The notes beneath the pieces were generated by a model that did no database searches, was not told where the DNA came from, and worked only from the letters and a program-made list of their open reading frames with translations. From assembly GCA_900770865.1 (NCBI GenBank), contig CAAGLU010000429.1:1-26247 (forward strand): a stretch of DNA of 26,247 bases, read 5' to 3'. The stretch is from an uncultured Atopobiaceae bacterium. GTDB lineage: Bacteria; Actinomycetota; Coriobacteriia; Coriobacteriales; Atopobiaceae. This document shows positions 15,481-23,013 of the stretch, in pieces (the stretch's first letter is position 1; the number at the start of each line of letters is the position of its first letter). The position numbers and the translations under genes were made by a program.

Positions 15481-17157
15481 CTACCCCACAAGCGAGAGGA
15501 TCTCGGAGAGCCCCTTCTTGCCAAAGCTCACGCGCTCGCCCGTGCCGTCATCCACCACAAGACACGGCACGCTCATCACGTCGTAGCGCTCGCGCAGCGC
15601 CGGGAAGCGGTTGACGTCGTAGACATCGGCTGTGACCAGCGGGTTGTTTGCGGCAATGCGCTGACACGCCACCACGACGTCGGGGCACATGGTGCACGAG
15701 AGCCCCACGAGCACGCGCATGCCCACCGGACGGTCGATGCTCGCTATGGCATCGCGGTCCTCGTTGGCGATGGGCTGGCCGGGACCGGACGCGTTGTAGA
15801 GGCCAAGCACAAAGGACGTGAACTCGTGCCCGCCGGGAACGCCATGGAAGCGCATGCCCGTCGACGTGCCGTCGGTCCGAACGACCTCAACAAAGGGCAG
15901 CTCAGCAGGGTCGTCGGTGGTGACGCTCGCCTCCTCCACGGCGAGAAGGTCCGTCTGTGCGGCGAGCACCTCCATGTAGGCGCGCAGCTCGGCCGAGACG
16001 TCACCGCCATCGAGGTGCAGGCGCAGCGCCAGCGGGTTCTGCATGCGCGAGAAGACCGCCTGGAGCTGGGCCGCCATGGCGTCGTCGATGGGCGAGCCGG
16101 GCGTGCTGGCAGCCGCCGCGGGCGCCGCAGCCGCGGGCTTCTCGGCCACGTCGCGCGTGCGGCTGGCAGGCTGCGCGGGCACGATGCCGGTGCGCTCGCG
16201 CGCGGCCTTGAGGTAGCGCTCCATCTCGGTGGCCGTTGCCGCGCCCTCGCCCACGGCGGTGGCGACCTGGCGCAGGCGCTTCTGACACACGTCGCCTGCG
16301 GCGAAGAGGCCGTCGGCGCTCGTCATCTGGCGGTCATCCGTGATCACGTAGCCCTGCGAATCGAGCTCGGCCACGCCCGCCACCAGCGAGGTTGCCGGTG
16401 CGTAGCCCACAAAGACAAAGACGCCCACCGGGCCGCCGTCTGCCGAGGAGAACTCGTGCTCCTCGCCCGTGGCGCGGTCGAGCCAGCGCACGCCCCGTAC
16501 CACGGAGTCGCCCTCCACGGACAGGAGCTGCGCGTTTGTCCGCACGGTGATCTTCTCGTTGGCATAGGCCTCGTCGGCTGTGGCCTTGGCGCAGGTGAAG
16601 TCGTCGGTGTAGACCAGGATGGTCACGTGCGAGGCGTAGGTGGTGAGGAAGACCGCCTCCTCTGCCGCTGCAAAACCACCGCCCACAACGAAGACCTCGC
16701 GCCCGGTGAAGAACTCTCCGTCGCAGGTGGCGCAGTACGCCACGCCGTGGCCGCGGAACTCCTCCTCGCCAGCAAAGCCGGCGCTTCTCGGCGAGGCGCC
16801 CGTGGCGAGAAGGACGGCCAAGCAGCGGATGTCCCCGCGGGAGGTGCGCACGACCTTTACGTCACCGGCTAGGTCGAGGGACTCCACGGTCGCAAGCAGC
16901 ATCTCGGCGCCAAATGCCTCTGCCTGACGACGCATGGTGTCGGTGAGCTGCTCGCCGCTGGCGCTGAGCACGCCGGGGTAGTTCACGACCTCCGAGGTGA
17001 TGGTGATCTGGCCGCCAAAGTGCTCGCGCTCGACAACCAGCACGCGATAGCGGGCGCGAGCGAGGTACAGCGCAGCCGTGAGCCCGGCCGGGCCGCCGCC
17101 AATCACCACCGCGTCGTATACGTTCTCGACGTTCTTGTCGTTGCCGTTCTCGCTCAT
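15481..17157 (-). CDS. AhpF-like alkyl hydroperoxide reductase flavoprotein with inverted domain order
   Basis: A 558-residue enzyme that should pass electrons from a pyridine nucleotide through FAD to AhpC. Residues 14-320 are a thioredoxin-reductase-like flavoprotein: FAD loop GGGPAG (20-25), redox pair Cys142-Ala-Thr-Cys145, nucleotide loop GGGFAAAE (159-166) and the FAD motif AAGDV. The NADPH motif HRRxxxR of TrxB is absent; the site reads LVYTDDF as in AhpF, suggesting NADH. An Ala/Pro linker (about 322-358) leads to a C-terminal domain matching the normally N-terminal domain of AhpF: GGHEFTSFVL, LSCTMCPDVV (Cys488, Cys491) and MSVPCLVV with a cis-Pro. The domains are thus in reverse order to E. 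coli AhpF. Start: ATG with GGGGAGG eight bases upstream. It lies 100 bases after ahpC, with a weak hairpin between. Confidence 0.9.
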   Translation of the reverse strand: MSENGNDKNVENVYDAVVIGGGPAGLTAALYLARARYRVLVVEREHFGGQITITSEVVNYPGVLSASGEQLTDTMRRQAEAFGAEMLLATVESLDLAGDVKVVRTSRGDIRCLAVLLATGASPRSAGFAGEEEFRGHGVAYCATCDGEFFTGREVFVVGGGFAAAEEAVFLTTYASHVTILVYTDDFTCAKATADEAYANEKITVRTNAQLLSVEGDSVVRGVRWLDRATGEEHEFSSADGGPVGVFVFVGYAPATSLVAGVAELDSQGYVITDDRQMTSADGLFAAGDVCQKRLRQVATAVGEGAATATEMERYLKAARERTGIVPAQPASRTRDVAEKPAAAAPAAAASTPGSPIDDAMAAQLQAVFSRMQNPLALRLHLDGGDVSAELRAYMEVLAAQTDLLAVEEASVTTDDPAELPFVEVVRTDGTSTGMRFHGVPGGHEFTSFVLGLYNASGPGQPIANEDRDAIASIDRPVGMRVLVGLSCTMCPDVVVACQRIAANNPLVTADVYDVNRFPALRERYDVMSVPCLVVDDGTGERVSFGKKGLSEILSLVG

Positions 17158-17193
17158 GTGTCTAACCTCCCCCGCCGCGCGCGGCGAATCGAA

Positions 17194-17220
17194 GGGCCCG
17201 CCGAAACTGCCGACGGGCCC
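17194..17220 (-). terminator. Hairpin between ahpC and its reductase gene
   Basis: Arms 17194-17203 and 17211-17220 pair over ten positions in the minus-strand RNA (one G-U wobble) around a 7-base loop, 37 bases after the ahpC stop. The downstream T content is weak, so partial termination giving more AhpC than reductase is likely (inference). Confidence 0.55.
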
Positions 17221-17257
17221 CTAAGCTTGTGGTTTGTCTTGCTCGCCAGGGCTCTTC

Positions 17258-17821
17258 CTACAGCTGGCCAACGAGGTCAAGCGACGGCTTGAGGGTCTCG
17301 GCGCCCGGCTGCCACTTGGCGGGGCACACCTGGTCGCCGTGCTCGCGCACGAACTTGGCGGCCTGGACCAGGCGCAGGAGCTCCTTGGCGTTGCGGCCGA
17401 TGCCGCCGGCGGTGACCTCGTAGACCTGGATCTTGCCGTCGGGGTCAACGATGAAGGCGCCGCGCTCCGCGAGGCCGTCGGCGGGAATCAGGACCTCGAA
17501 GTCCTCGGCGAGGACGTGAGCGGGGTCAGCGAGCATGGGGTAGGTCACCTTTGCGATGCGCTCGGACTCGTCATGCCAGGCCTTGTGGACAAAGTGCGTG
17601 TCGCAGGACACGGAGTAGACCTCGCAGCCCTCGGCTTTGAAGGCGTCATAGTTCTCGGCCAGCTCCTCCAGCTCGGTGGGGCAGACAAAGGTGAAGTCCG
17701 CAGGATAGAAGAAGAACAAGGCCCACTTGCCCAGGACGTCGGACTTGGTGACGGTCTTGAACTCGCCGTTCTGGTAGGCCTGGACGGAAAACTCGCCGAT
17801 TTCCTTGTTGATGAGGGACAT
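17258..17821 (-). CDS. ahpC: Alkyl hydroperoxide reductase subunit C (2-Cys peroxiredoxin)
   Basis: Cytoplasmic peroxiredoxin that reduces H2O2 and organic peroxides. The 187-residue length is standard. Peroxidatic Cys47 lies in FYPADFTFVCPTE and resolving Cys166 in QVCPAKW; Thr44 and Arg120 complete the usual site. GGIG (139-142) is present, but the C-terminus ends SLDLVGQL without a YF motif, as in E. coli AhpC. The ATG at 17821 is preceded by AAGGAGC. The AhpF-like gene downstream is its probable electron donor, and a PerR-like regulator is encoded divergently 756 bases away. Confidence 0.98.
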   Translation of the reverse strand: MSLINKEIGEFSVQAYQNGEFKTVTKSDVLGKWALFFFYPADFTFVCPTELEELAENYDAFKAEGCEVYSVSCDTHFVHKAWHDESERIAKVTYPMLADPAHVLAEDFEVLIPADGLAERGAFIVDPDGKIQVYEVTAGGIGRNAKELLRLVQAAKFVREHGDQVCPAKWQPGAETLKPSLDLVGQL

Positions 17822-17858
17822 GTGATGCTCCTTCTCTGCTTGCTAGGTGGTCTTTGTC

Positions 17859-17874
17859 GTACCACTATTGGTAC
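17859..17874 (-). promoter_or_regulatory. ahpC: Palindrome downstream of the ahpC promoter
   Basis: GTACCA and TGGTAC flank CTAT as a perfect inverted repeat, just after the predicted -10 box and about 38 bases before the ahpC start. It could be an operator near the transcription start. It is not a match to the classical PerR box. Confidence 0.35.
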
Positions 17875-17880
17875 TGAGAC

Positions 17881-17910
17881 TTATTATCGATATTGGAGCA
17901 GGGATTGCAA
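17881..17910 (-). promoter_or_regulatory. ahpC: ahpC promoter
   Basis: On the minus strand a TTGCAA -35 box (17905-17910) is followed after 16 bases by GATAAT (17883-17888), or after 18 by TAATAA (17881-17886). The -10 lies within an AT-rich near-palindrome around ATCGAT (17885-17892), where the nearby PerR-like protein could bind (inference). Confidence 0.6.
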
Positions 17911-17980
17911 GGGTTTATTTGAACTAATTTCTGGACGACAGCCCTTTTCTTCTACGTCATCCCCAACCCCCTCCCCCCCC

Positions 17981-18061
17981 GTTCTTTATCGGTATCTGTG
18001 AAAAGCGCTTCTTGCCAACTGGGCAAACGCAACGCCCGGTTCACAGATACCGATAAAGAAC
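17981..18061. repeat. Palindromic repeat, copy 1
   Basis: Perfect 22-base arms (17981-18002 and 18040-18061, beginning GTTCTTTATCGG) enclose a 37-base loop that can itself fold (TTGCC with GGCAA; GCGCT with AACGC in the minus-strand RNA via a G-U pair). A run of Cs precedes it. Copy 2 lies 338 bases downstream with 79 of 81 bases identical. Confidence 0.9.
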
Positions 18062-18091
18062 GCGGAGAGGAGAGGCCCGGCCGACACGCTG

Positions 18092-18244
18092 TGCACAAAA
18101 ATTGCGGTTGCCGGTCCAAATTCGGGGTTCCGCTTAGTATCACCCCGCTGGTGCCATTTCCCTACCTGCGGCTCCGCAAAAAGTTAGGGTCTTCGTACTC
18201 GGCATTTCGCCCAATATGGACCGGCAACCGCAAATTTTGTGCAG
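18092..18244. repeat. 153-base inverted-repeat element with structured interior
   Basis: 27-base arms (18092-18118 and 18218-18244, 26 matches) begin and end TGCACAAAA/TTTTGTGCA. The interior can fold: GGGG with CCCC (18125-18149), TGCC with GGCA enclosing CCCTA with TAGGG, and a central TGCGG-CT-CCGCA. No transposase and no clear target duplication are seen. It resembles a MITE or a multi-stem RNA element; I do not recognise the family. Confidence 0.8.
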
Positions 18245-18318
18245 GGGGGGTCACGGCGTGAGGGCAGCCGGCCCCTCCTGTGCCGCCTGGTTCCCCGCCC
18301 TCTCCTATCGCCCCTCCC

Positions 18319-18399
18319 GTTCTTTATCGGTATCTGTGAAAAGCGCTTCTTGCCAACTGGGCAAACGCAGCGCCCGGTTCACAGATACCGATAAAGAAA
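18319..18399. repeat. Palindromic repeat, copy 2
   Basis: Arms 18319-18340 and 18378-18399 pair over 21 of 22 bases. It differs from copy 1 at only two positions: the last base, and G18370 in place of A18032, which changes GCGCT/AACGC to fully complementary GCGCT/AGCGC. Outside the arms CCCCTCCC (18311-18318) and GGGGAGGG (18400-18407) can extend the stem with a bulge. Confidence 0.9.
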
Positions 18400-18577
18400 G
18401 GGGAGGGAGGAGGAGGGAGGAGACAAGGGTACTGTTGTCCAACTCACTAGTGCACACTAAATGAGATATAGTCCTAGTATTAATTGGGTATCATCACCAT
18501 GTAATTAAAGAAATCGCTGGGCAAGAGACCAAGACAGCCAAGAAGCCCAGGTCACGTACGAAGAGCAGGAGCGCGTC

Positions 18578-19006
18578 ATGGAGAGAAGAAATACGCGCCA
18601 GCGCCAGCTGGTGCTTGAGGCGGTGCAGGAGCTGTGCGACCACCCAACCGCCGACGAGATATACCTTCGCGTGCGCGAGCAGGACGATCACATCAGTCGT
18701 GGAACCGTCTATCGCAACCTTCACCTGCTCGCAGATACCGGCGAGATCCTTTCGGTGAAGACGCCAGGGGGCGAGCGCTTTGACCGGCGCATGGACCAGC
18801 ACGCACACCTCGTGTGCTCGGAGTGCGGCTCCGTAATCGACGTGCCCATCCCCGACCAGGCGGATTTCTGTCACCAGATCGAGCAGTCCACCGGCTATGC
18901 CAGCGTCTCGACGAGCACGATCCTCACCGGCGTGTGTCCCGCGTGCCAGGAGCGAATGAGTCGAGAGAATGCCGAGCAGCCCGCAGGACATCTCGGCAAG
19001 AACTAG
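18578..19006 (+). CDS. perR: Fur-family peroxide regulator, PerR type
   Basis: A 142-residue metal-dependent repressor with an N-terminal winged helix (1-75; HPTADEIY and SRGTVYRNLHLL) and a C-terminal dimer domain. All five residues that form the regulatory site in Bacillus PerR have counterparts: His22, Asp69 (RFDRR), His75 and His77 (QHAH), and Asp88 (VIDV). The structural zinc site is Cys80/Cys83 and Cys120/Cys123. The Asp at 88 favours PerR over Fur. The ATG is preceded by AGGAGC. Its targets probably include the divergent ahpC unit. Its stop is two bases from the stop of the convergent AraC gene, so no terminator fits between them. Confidence 0.9.
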   Translation: MERRNTRQRQLVLEAVQELCDHPTADEIYLRVREQDDHISRGTVYRNLHLLADTGEILSVKTPGGERFDRRMDQHAHLVCSECGSVIDVPIPDQADFCHQIEQSTGYASVSTSTILTGVCPACQERMSRENAEQPAGHLGKN

Positions 19007-19008
19007 GG

Positions 19009-19941
19009 CTACATCGCCCGCCCGCCGTTGGACGCGAACCCGCCGACGGCACGCCACTCGCGCGGCGTGGACCCCATCGTGTCAACGAACGCCTTCGTGA
19101 ACTTCGATGGGTTGGAATACCCCACCGAGGCGGCCACCTCGGCGATGGGCAGGTCGCTCTCGAGCAGGGCATCGGCGGCCAGGCGCACGCGGTACTCCCG
19201 ATACCAGGTGTAGATGGGCACGCCAAAGGTCTCGCGGAAGGCCTCCTTCAGGATCGTGGGAGAAGTGCCGCACATGGCCGCCAGCGTGGGAATCGTCTTT
19301 GGCCGCGAGACGTCACGCAGCATCTCCTGCTGGGCCTGCAGGGCAACGCGCAGGTGACGCACGTGCGCGTCGCTGTCCCTACGCCCCTCCACCCCACGAT
19401 GAGAGACGCCGGAAAGCGCCGTAATACAACGGAGAATCTCCACCGCCTTAAGGCGCAGGTAGCCAACGTTGCCCTCGTCCACCAGTGGATACGCCTCTGA
19501 GAAGACGCGCACGAGCTCCGCGTTGTCATGCGCGAGCACAACCGGGCGCTCGGGCGGCACCATCCGAGCAATGACCTCCACGTTGACGTCGAAGCCGGAG
19601 AACACGCGCCTCATGTCCGCAGGGAGCCTCCTGCTGTCAACCGAAAGGCACATTCCCCCGACGGGGCCGTCGCGAAGCTCGACTCCCACCGCCTCGACGC
19701 TCGTGCCGAGGACCGCCACGTCGCCCTCGGCAATCTCGATGCGACCTCCGTCCGGCAGAACCAGCACGCAACGGCCTCGACAGACATGGACAATGCGGAG
19801 AAGGCCGGGCACGGGGTAGAGCGTTCCCCTTCCCTGCTCGGGCTCGAGCAGCCCCCAGGTAACGACCATCCCCCGAGCCAGCTTGAGGCAACGCAGGGCA
19901 TAGCCCGCCTCCGCCGGTGCGGTCCGCGCACGAGAGCTCAT
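19009..19941 (-). CDS. AraC-family transcriptional regulator
   Basis: A 310-residue regulator. An N-terminal cupin-like sensing domain (about 15-110, RIEIAEGDVAVLGT) is followed by a helical linker and a C-terminal AraC domain with two helix-turn-helices: about 216-237 (TLAAMCGTSPTILKEAF) and 264-287 (IAEVAASVGYSNPSKFTKAF), ending in the hallmark GSTPREWR. The layout is like the PchR group, several of which respond to iron chelates; position between perR and feoB agrees with an iron role, but the effector is unknown. The ATG at 19941 overlaps the stop of a short upstream ORF (ATGA) and has GGGGAG upstream. A longer frame to 20124 has a Cys/Arg-rich N-terminus and is unlikely. Confidence 0.9.
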   Translation of the reverse strand: MSSRARTAPAEAGYALRCLKLARGMVVTWGLLEPEQGRGTLYPVPGLLRIVHVCRGRCVLVLPDGGRIEIAEGDVAVLGTSVEAVGVELRDGPVGGMCLSVDSRRLPADMRRVFSGFDVNVEVIARMVPPERPVVLAHDNAELVRVFSEAYPLVDEGNVGYLRLKAVEILRCITALSGVSHRGVEGRRDSDAHVRHLRVALQAQQEMLRDVSRPKTIPTLAAMCGTSPTILKEAFRETFGVPIYTWYREYRVRLAADALLESDLPIAEVAASVGYSNPSKFTKAFVDTMGSTPREWRAVGGFASNGGRAM

Positions 19942-20027
19942 CGACGCTCCCCCTCGCACGCACGGCGCACCTCGACGCACGTCCCCGCAACGGCAACAGA
20001 CATCGCAACTGCGACCAGCATGTCCAT
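19938..20027 (-). CDS. Candidate 29-residue hydrophobic peptide coupled to the AraC gene
   Basis: An ATG at 20027 opens 29 codons ending in a TGA that overlaps the AraC start as ATGA. Upstream, GGAAGTAGGTG offers a ribosome site. The peptide starts MDMLVAVAMSVAVAG, enough for a short membrane helix, then has two Cys and a charged Arg/Glu tail (VEVRRACEGERR). It may be a small membrane protein, or an upstream ORF that tunes AraC translation. It lies between feoB and the regulator; small Cys-bearing membrane proteins accompany feoB in other bacteria, but I see no specific match. Confidence 0.45.
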   Translation of the reverse strand: MDMLVAVAMSVAVAGTCVEVRRACEGERR

Positions 20028-20125
20028 GTTCAACACCTACTTCCTTCTCGCGCGGGCGCCGCTCGGAACTGGGCCGAACGACGCCCGACGACGACACTCG
20101 GCAACGCGGCCGAGACAAGAGCAAG

Positions 20126-20155
20126 GGCCCTCCCCGCAGTTACGCGGGGAGGGCC
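20126..20155 (-). terminator. feoB: feoB terminator
   Basis: Perfect 12-base arms GGCCCTCCCCGC (20126-20137) and its complement (20144-20155), loop of six. On the minus strand it begins 17 bases after the feoB stop and runs into CTTGCTCTTGTC, a moderately T-rich tail. Confidence 0.8.
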
Positions 20156-20171
20156 GCACGGAGCGCCGCGC

Positions 20172-22835
20172 CTAGGCGACGGGCTCCTCGGCCAGGTTGT
20201 CGAGGATGTGCTCGTCCTTCTCGTCCCACTTGGGCATGGGGCGGAAGAGCTGGAACAGCATAAGGGCGAGCAGGACAAAGGCAACCACGGTCCAGAAGCC
20301 AAAGTTCCCAAAGACAAAGAGCTCGTAAAGCTGGTTGATGAGAAGACCCACAACCCAGCCAAAGCCGCACTCGTAGCCAATGGCGAACCAGAACCACTTG
20401 GGGTCGTCCATCTGCCTGCGGATGGTGCCCATGGCGGCAAAGCACGGCGCGCAGAGCATGTTGAAGGCGACAAACGCGCACATGGCACCAACGTGGAGCG
20501 TACCGGCGATGGTGAACATGTTGGCGAAGCCCTGCCACATGGAGACGGAGTTCTCGGTAGCGTCACCGAGCCCGTACAGGACGCCAAAGGTGGAGACCAG
20601 GTTCTCCTTGGCGATGAGGGCCGAGATGGTGGACGCGGTGGCCTGCCAGTTGCCAAAGCCAAGCGGTATGAAGATGAAGCCCAGGGCGCCGCCAATGCCA
20701 GCGAGGATCGAGTAGTCCATGTACGTCTCGGGCGCGCCGTCCATGGCCTGCAGGAAGCCAAAGGAGCCGTCGCCGCCTTCCCAGCCGGCCAGGCCAAAGT
20801 TGGAGAGCACCCAGATGCCCACAGCGGCCGCAAAGATGATCGTGCCGGCCTTCTTGACATAGGCCGAGACGCGCTCCCACACGTGCAGCGCCCAGCTCTT
20901 GATGGACGGCAGGTGGTAGTCGGGCAGCTCCATCACAAACGGGATGGGCTCGCCGGCAAAGCGCTTGGTCTTCTTGAGCATCACGGCCGAGATGATGATG
21001 GCGACGATGCCCATGAGGTAGAACATCGGGGCAACCCACCACATGTCGGAGCCTCCGGCAAGAACGCCCATGACCAGAGCGATGATGGGGAGCTTGGCGG
21101 AGCAGGGGATCATGGTGGTGAGCATGGCGGTCATGCGGCGGTCTCGCTCGTTCTCGATGGTCTTGGTGGCAAGGACGCCAGGGACGCCACAGCCTGAGGA
21201 CACGATCATGGGGATGAAGGACTTGCCGGAGAGGCCAAAGCGACGGAAGACGCGGTCCATGACGAAGGCCACACGGCTCATGTAGCCGCAGTCCTCAAGG
21301 AAGCAGAGCATGACAAAGAGGACGAAGATCTGCGGGATGAAGCCCAGGACCGAGCCCACGCCGCCGATGATACCGTCGACAACAAGCGAGATCACCACGT
21401 CGGAGGCGCCGGCGTCGGTGAGCCAGCCGGTCACGGCGTTGGGGATGGAGTCCACAAAGCCGTCGTAGTCGTGCTGGTCGGGCTCAGGGGAGTCAACGGC
21501 AGTGGCGAAGTCAGCAGCCGTGACCGTGGGGAGAACGTCCAGCTCCTGGCCCTCGGCAAGCACGGGGTTGCCGTCCTCATCGAGCGTGGTGATGACGTTG
21601 CCCTCGGTGTCGAGGTAGTTGCCATCGGCGTCGGTGACGGGGACGTCCGTGGCCACGACGCCGACCTTCTCGGCAGCCTCCTCGAACTCGGCGATGGTTG
21701 CCTCGTCGTCTGCGGTCTGCGGGTCCGCGTCGATGGCGTCCTGCACGCCGTCGGTGTCAACGCCGGCCTCCTCGGCCGCGGCAATGTAGCCGGAGATCTG
21801 GTCGGTATAGTGGGCGTCCTGCCAGGCCTCGTCAGCCTCGTCGAAGGCCGCCTGGCCGCTGCCGCTCACAAAGAAGCCATCGGAGAAGAGGTTGTCGTTC
21901 ACCCAGTCCGTGGCAGGCGTGCCAACGGCGACAAGGGCCACCCAGTACACGCCAATCATGATGGCAATGAAGATGGGCAGGCCAAGCACGCGGTTGGTAA
22001 CCACGCGGTCGATCTTCTCGGAGACGGTGAGCTTGCCCGGCGCCTTGACCACGCATGCGTCCATGACCGTGGCGATCCACTCGTAGCGCTCGGAGGTGAT
22101 GATGGACTCGGAGTCGTCGTCGCGGTCCTGCTCGATGGCCTCGATGACCTTCTCCATGTCCTCGAGCTGCTGCTTGGAGAGGTTGAGGGGCTCGATGGCG
22201 GCGGAGTCGCGCTCGAAGACCTTGATGGAGTACCAGCGGAGAAGGTCGGGCACGCAGGAGCCGGCGATGGTGTTGGCGATGGTCTGGAGCGCGTCCTCGA
22301 CCTCGGGCGAGAAGCACTTCACGCCCTGGGCCACCTTGTTGGCACGGCCCGAGTCGACGGCGGTACCCACCAGCGTGTCGAGGTTCTTGGAGCGCAGCGC
22401 CGAGACCTCAACCACGGGCACGCCGAGCATCTTGGAGAGGCGCTTGGAGTCGATCTTCTCGCCACGCTGCTCGAGCAGGTCGCACATGTTGAGGCCCACG
22501 ACCACGGGGCGGCCGGTCTCGAGAATCTGCGTGGTGAGGTAGAGGTTGCGCTCGATGTTGGTGACGTCGACGAGGTCGATGATGGCGCTCGGGCGGCCGG
22601 AGATGATGAAGTCGCGCGAGACGACCTCCTCCGGCGAGTAGGGGGAGAGCGAGTAGATGCCCGGAAGGTCCGTGAAGAGCACGTCGGCGTCCTTCTTCCA
22701 GACGGCCTCCTTCTTCTCCACGGTGACGCCCGGCCAGTTGCCCACGTAGCCGTTCGAGCCGGTGAGCTCGTTGAACAGCGTGGTCTTGCCGCAGTTGGGG
22801 TTGCCAGCCAGGGCTATGTCGATCTTCTCTGCCAT
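20172..22835 (-). CDS. feoB: Ferrous iron transporter FeoB
   Basis: GTP-dependent Fe2+ uptake across the cytoplasmic membrane, 887 residues, longer than the usual 650-780. The N-terminal G domain has GNPNCGKT (11-18), Thr38 in GVTVEKK, DLPG (56-59), NMCD (116-119) and VSAL (144-147), then a helical regulatory domain to about 270. The membrane part begins near 285. Between its first and second segments lies an acidic insert (about 318-460) with three DxDGN-like motifs (DADGN, DTEGN, DEDGN), normally only a short loop. Conserved gate features follow: SSGCGVPG (Cys549) and IPCSAKLP (Cys578), and later GYECGFG. The ATG at 22835 immediately precedes the G domain with AGGAAAGG upstream; longer frames lack homology. 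It has its own operator and terminator and lies 214 bases downstream of feoA. Confidence 0.97.
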   Translation of the reverse strand: MAEKIDIALAGNPNCGKTTLFNELTGSNGYVGNWPGVTVEKKEAVWKKDADVLFTDLPGIYSLSPYSPEEVVSRDFIISGRPSAIIDLVDVTNIERNLYLTTQILETGRPVVVGLNMCDLLEQRGEKIDSKRLSKMLGVPVVEVSALRSKNLDTLVGTAVDSGRANKVAQGVKCFSPEVEDALQTIANTIAGSCVPDLLRWYSIKVFERDSAAIEPLNLSKQQLEDMEKVIEAIEQDRDDDSESIITSERYEWIATVMDACVVKAPGKLTVSEKIDRVVTNRVLGLPIFIAIMIGVYWVALVAVGTPATDWVNDNLFSDGFFVSGSGQAAFDEADEAWQDAHYTDQISGYIAAAEEAGVDTDGVQDAIDADPQTADDEATIAEFEEAAEKVGVVATDVPVTDADGNYLDTEGNVITTLDEDGNPVLAEGQELDVLPTVTAADFATAVDSPEPDQHDYDGFVDSIPNAVTGWLTDAGASDVVISLVVDGIIGGVGSVLGFIPQIFVLFVMLCFLEDCGYMSRVAFVMDRVFRRFGLSGKSFIPMIVSSGCGVPGVLATKTIENERDRRMTAMLTTMIPCSAKLPIIALVMGVLAGGSDMWWVAPMFYLMGIVAIIISAVMLKKTKRFAGEPIPFVMELPDYHLPSIKSWALHVWERVSAYVKKAGTIIFAAAVGIWVLSNFGLAGWEGGDGSFGFLQAMDGAPETYMDYSILAGIGGALGFIFIPLGFGNWQATASTISALIAKENLVSTFGVLYGLGDATENSVSMWQGFANMFTIAGTLHVGAMCAFVAFNMLCAPCFAAMGTIRRQMDDPKWFWFAIGYECGFGWVVGLLINQLYELFVFGNFGFWTVVAFVLLALMLFQLFRPMPKWDEKDEHILDNLAEEPVA

Positions 22836-22950
22836 GCCATGCCTTTCCTGGTTGAGTGTGTGCGGGTTGCGGTGGGCCTTCAGAGTTGCCTTCCGGCGGT
22901 TGGTCCATCCTTCGGCGTTCAAGCCACCTTCCAAGGCGGTGAGTTTCTCT

Positions 22951-22996
22951 CGGCTAACTGCTACCCGCGTGGTGCTAATTGTTAGTTATGGCTAAC
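22951..22996 (-). promoter_or_regulatory. feoB: DtxR/IdeR-like box cluster upstream of feoB
   Basis: A palindrome GTTAGCCATAACTAAC (minus strand, 22996-22981) matches the core of the DtxR/IdeR iron box; in the plus orientation TTAGTTATGGCTAACTTTT agrees at 13 of 19 positions with the IdeR consensus as I recall it. Two further half-sites follow, AATTAGCACC (22980-22971) and AGTTAGCCG (22959-22951). The spacing suits iron-dependent repression of a separate feoB promoter. Confidence 0.65.
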
Positions 22997-23013
22997 TTTT
23001 AGGGCCAAAACAT

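Larger units (their letters stand above)
17822..18577. other. 756-base gene-free region with three palindromic elements
   Basis: No ORF here is credible. The ahpC-proximal 150 bases hold its promoter. From 17960 to 18420 it is built of two near-identical palindromic repeats (17981-18061 and 18319-18399) flanking a third inverted-repeat element (18092-18244), with C-rich and G-rich runs at the outer edges. The last 150 bases should contain the perR promoter, where I see an ATATAG box near 18470 but no convincing -35. Confidence 0.7.

Noticed and set aside
15451..16872. 473-codon plus-strand ORF
   Set aside because: Antisense to the AhpF-like gene and reads through its terminator hairpin.
17981..18399. 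Insertion sequence with terminal inverted repeats
   Set aside because: Each 81-base unit is itself palindromic and the 257 bases between them encode no transposase.
19942..20124. N-terminal extension of the AraC protein to an ATG at 20124
   Set aside because: The added 61 residues are Cys/Arg-rich with no homology, and the internal ATG has a ribosome site and ATGA coupling.
21471..22985. 504-codon plus-strand ORF
   Set aside because: Antisense to feoB and its operator region; a Val/Gly/Asp-rich shadow frame.
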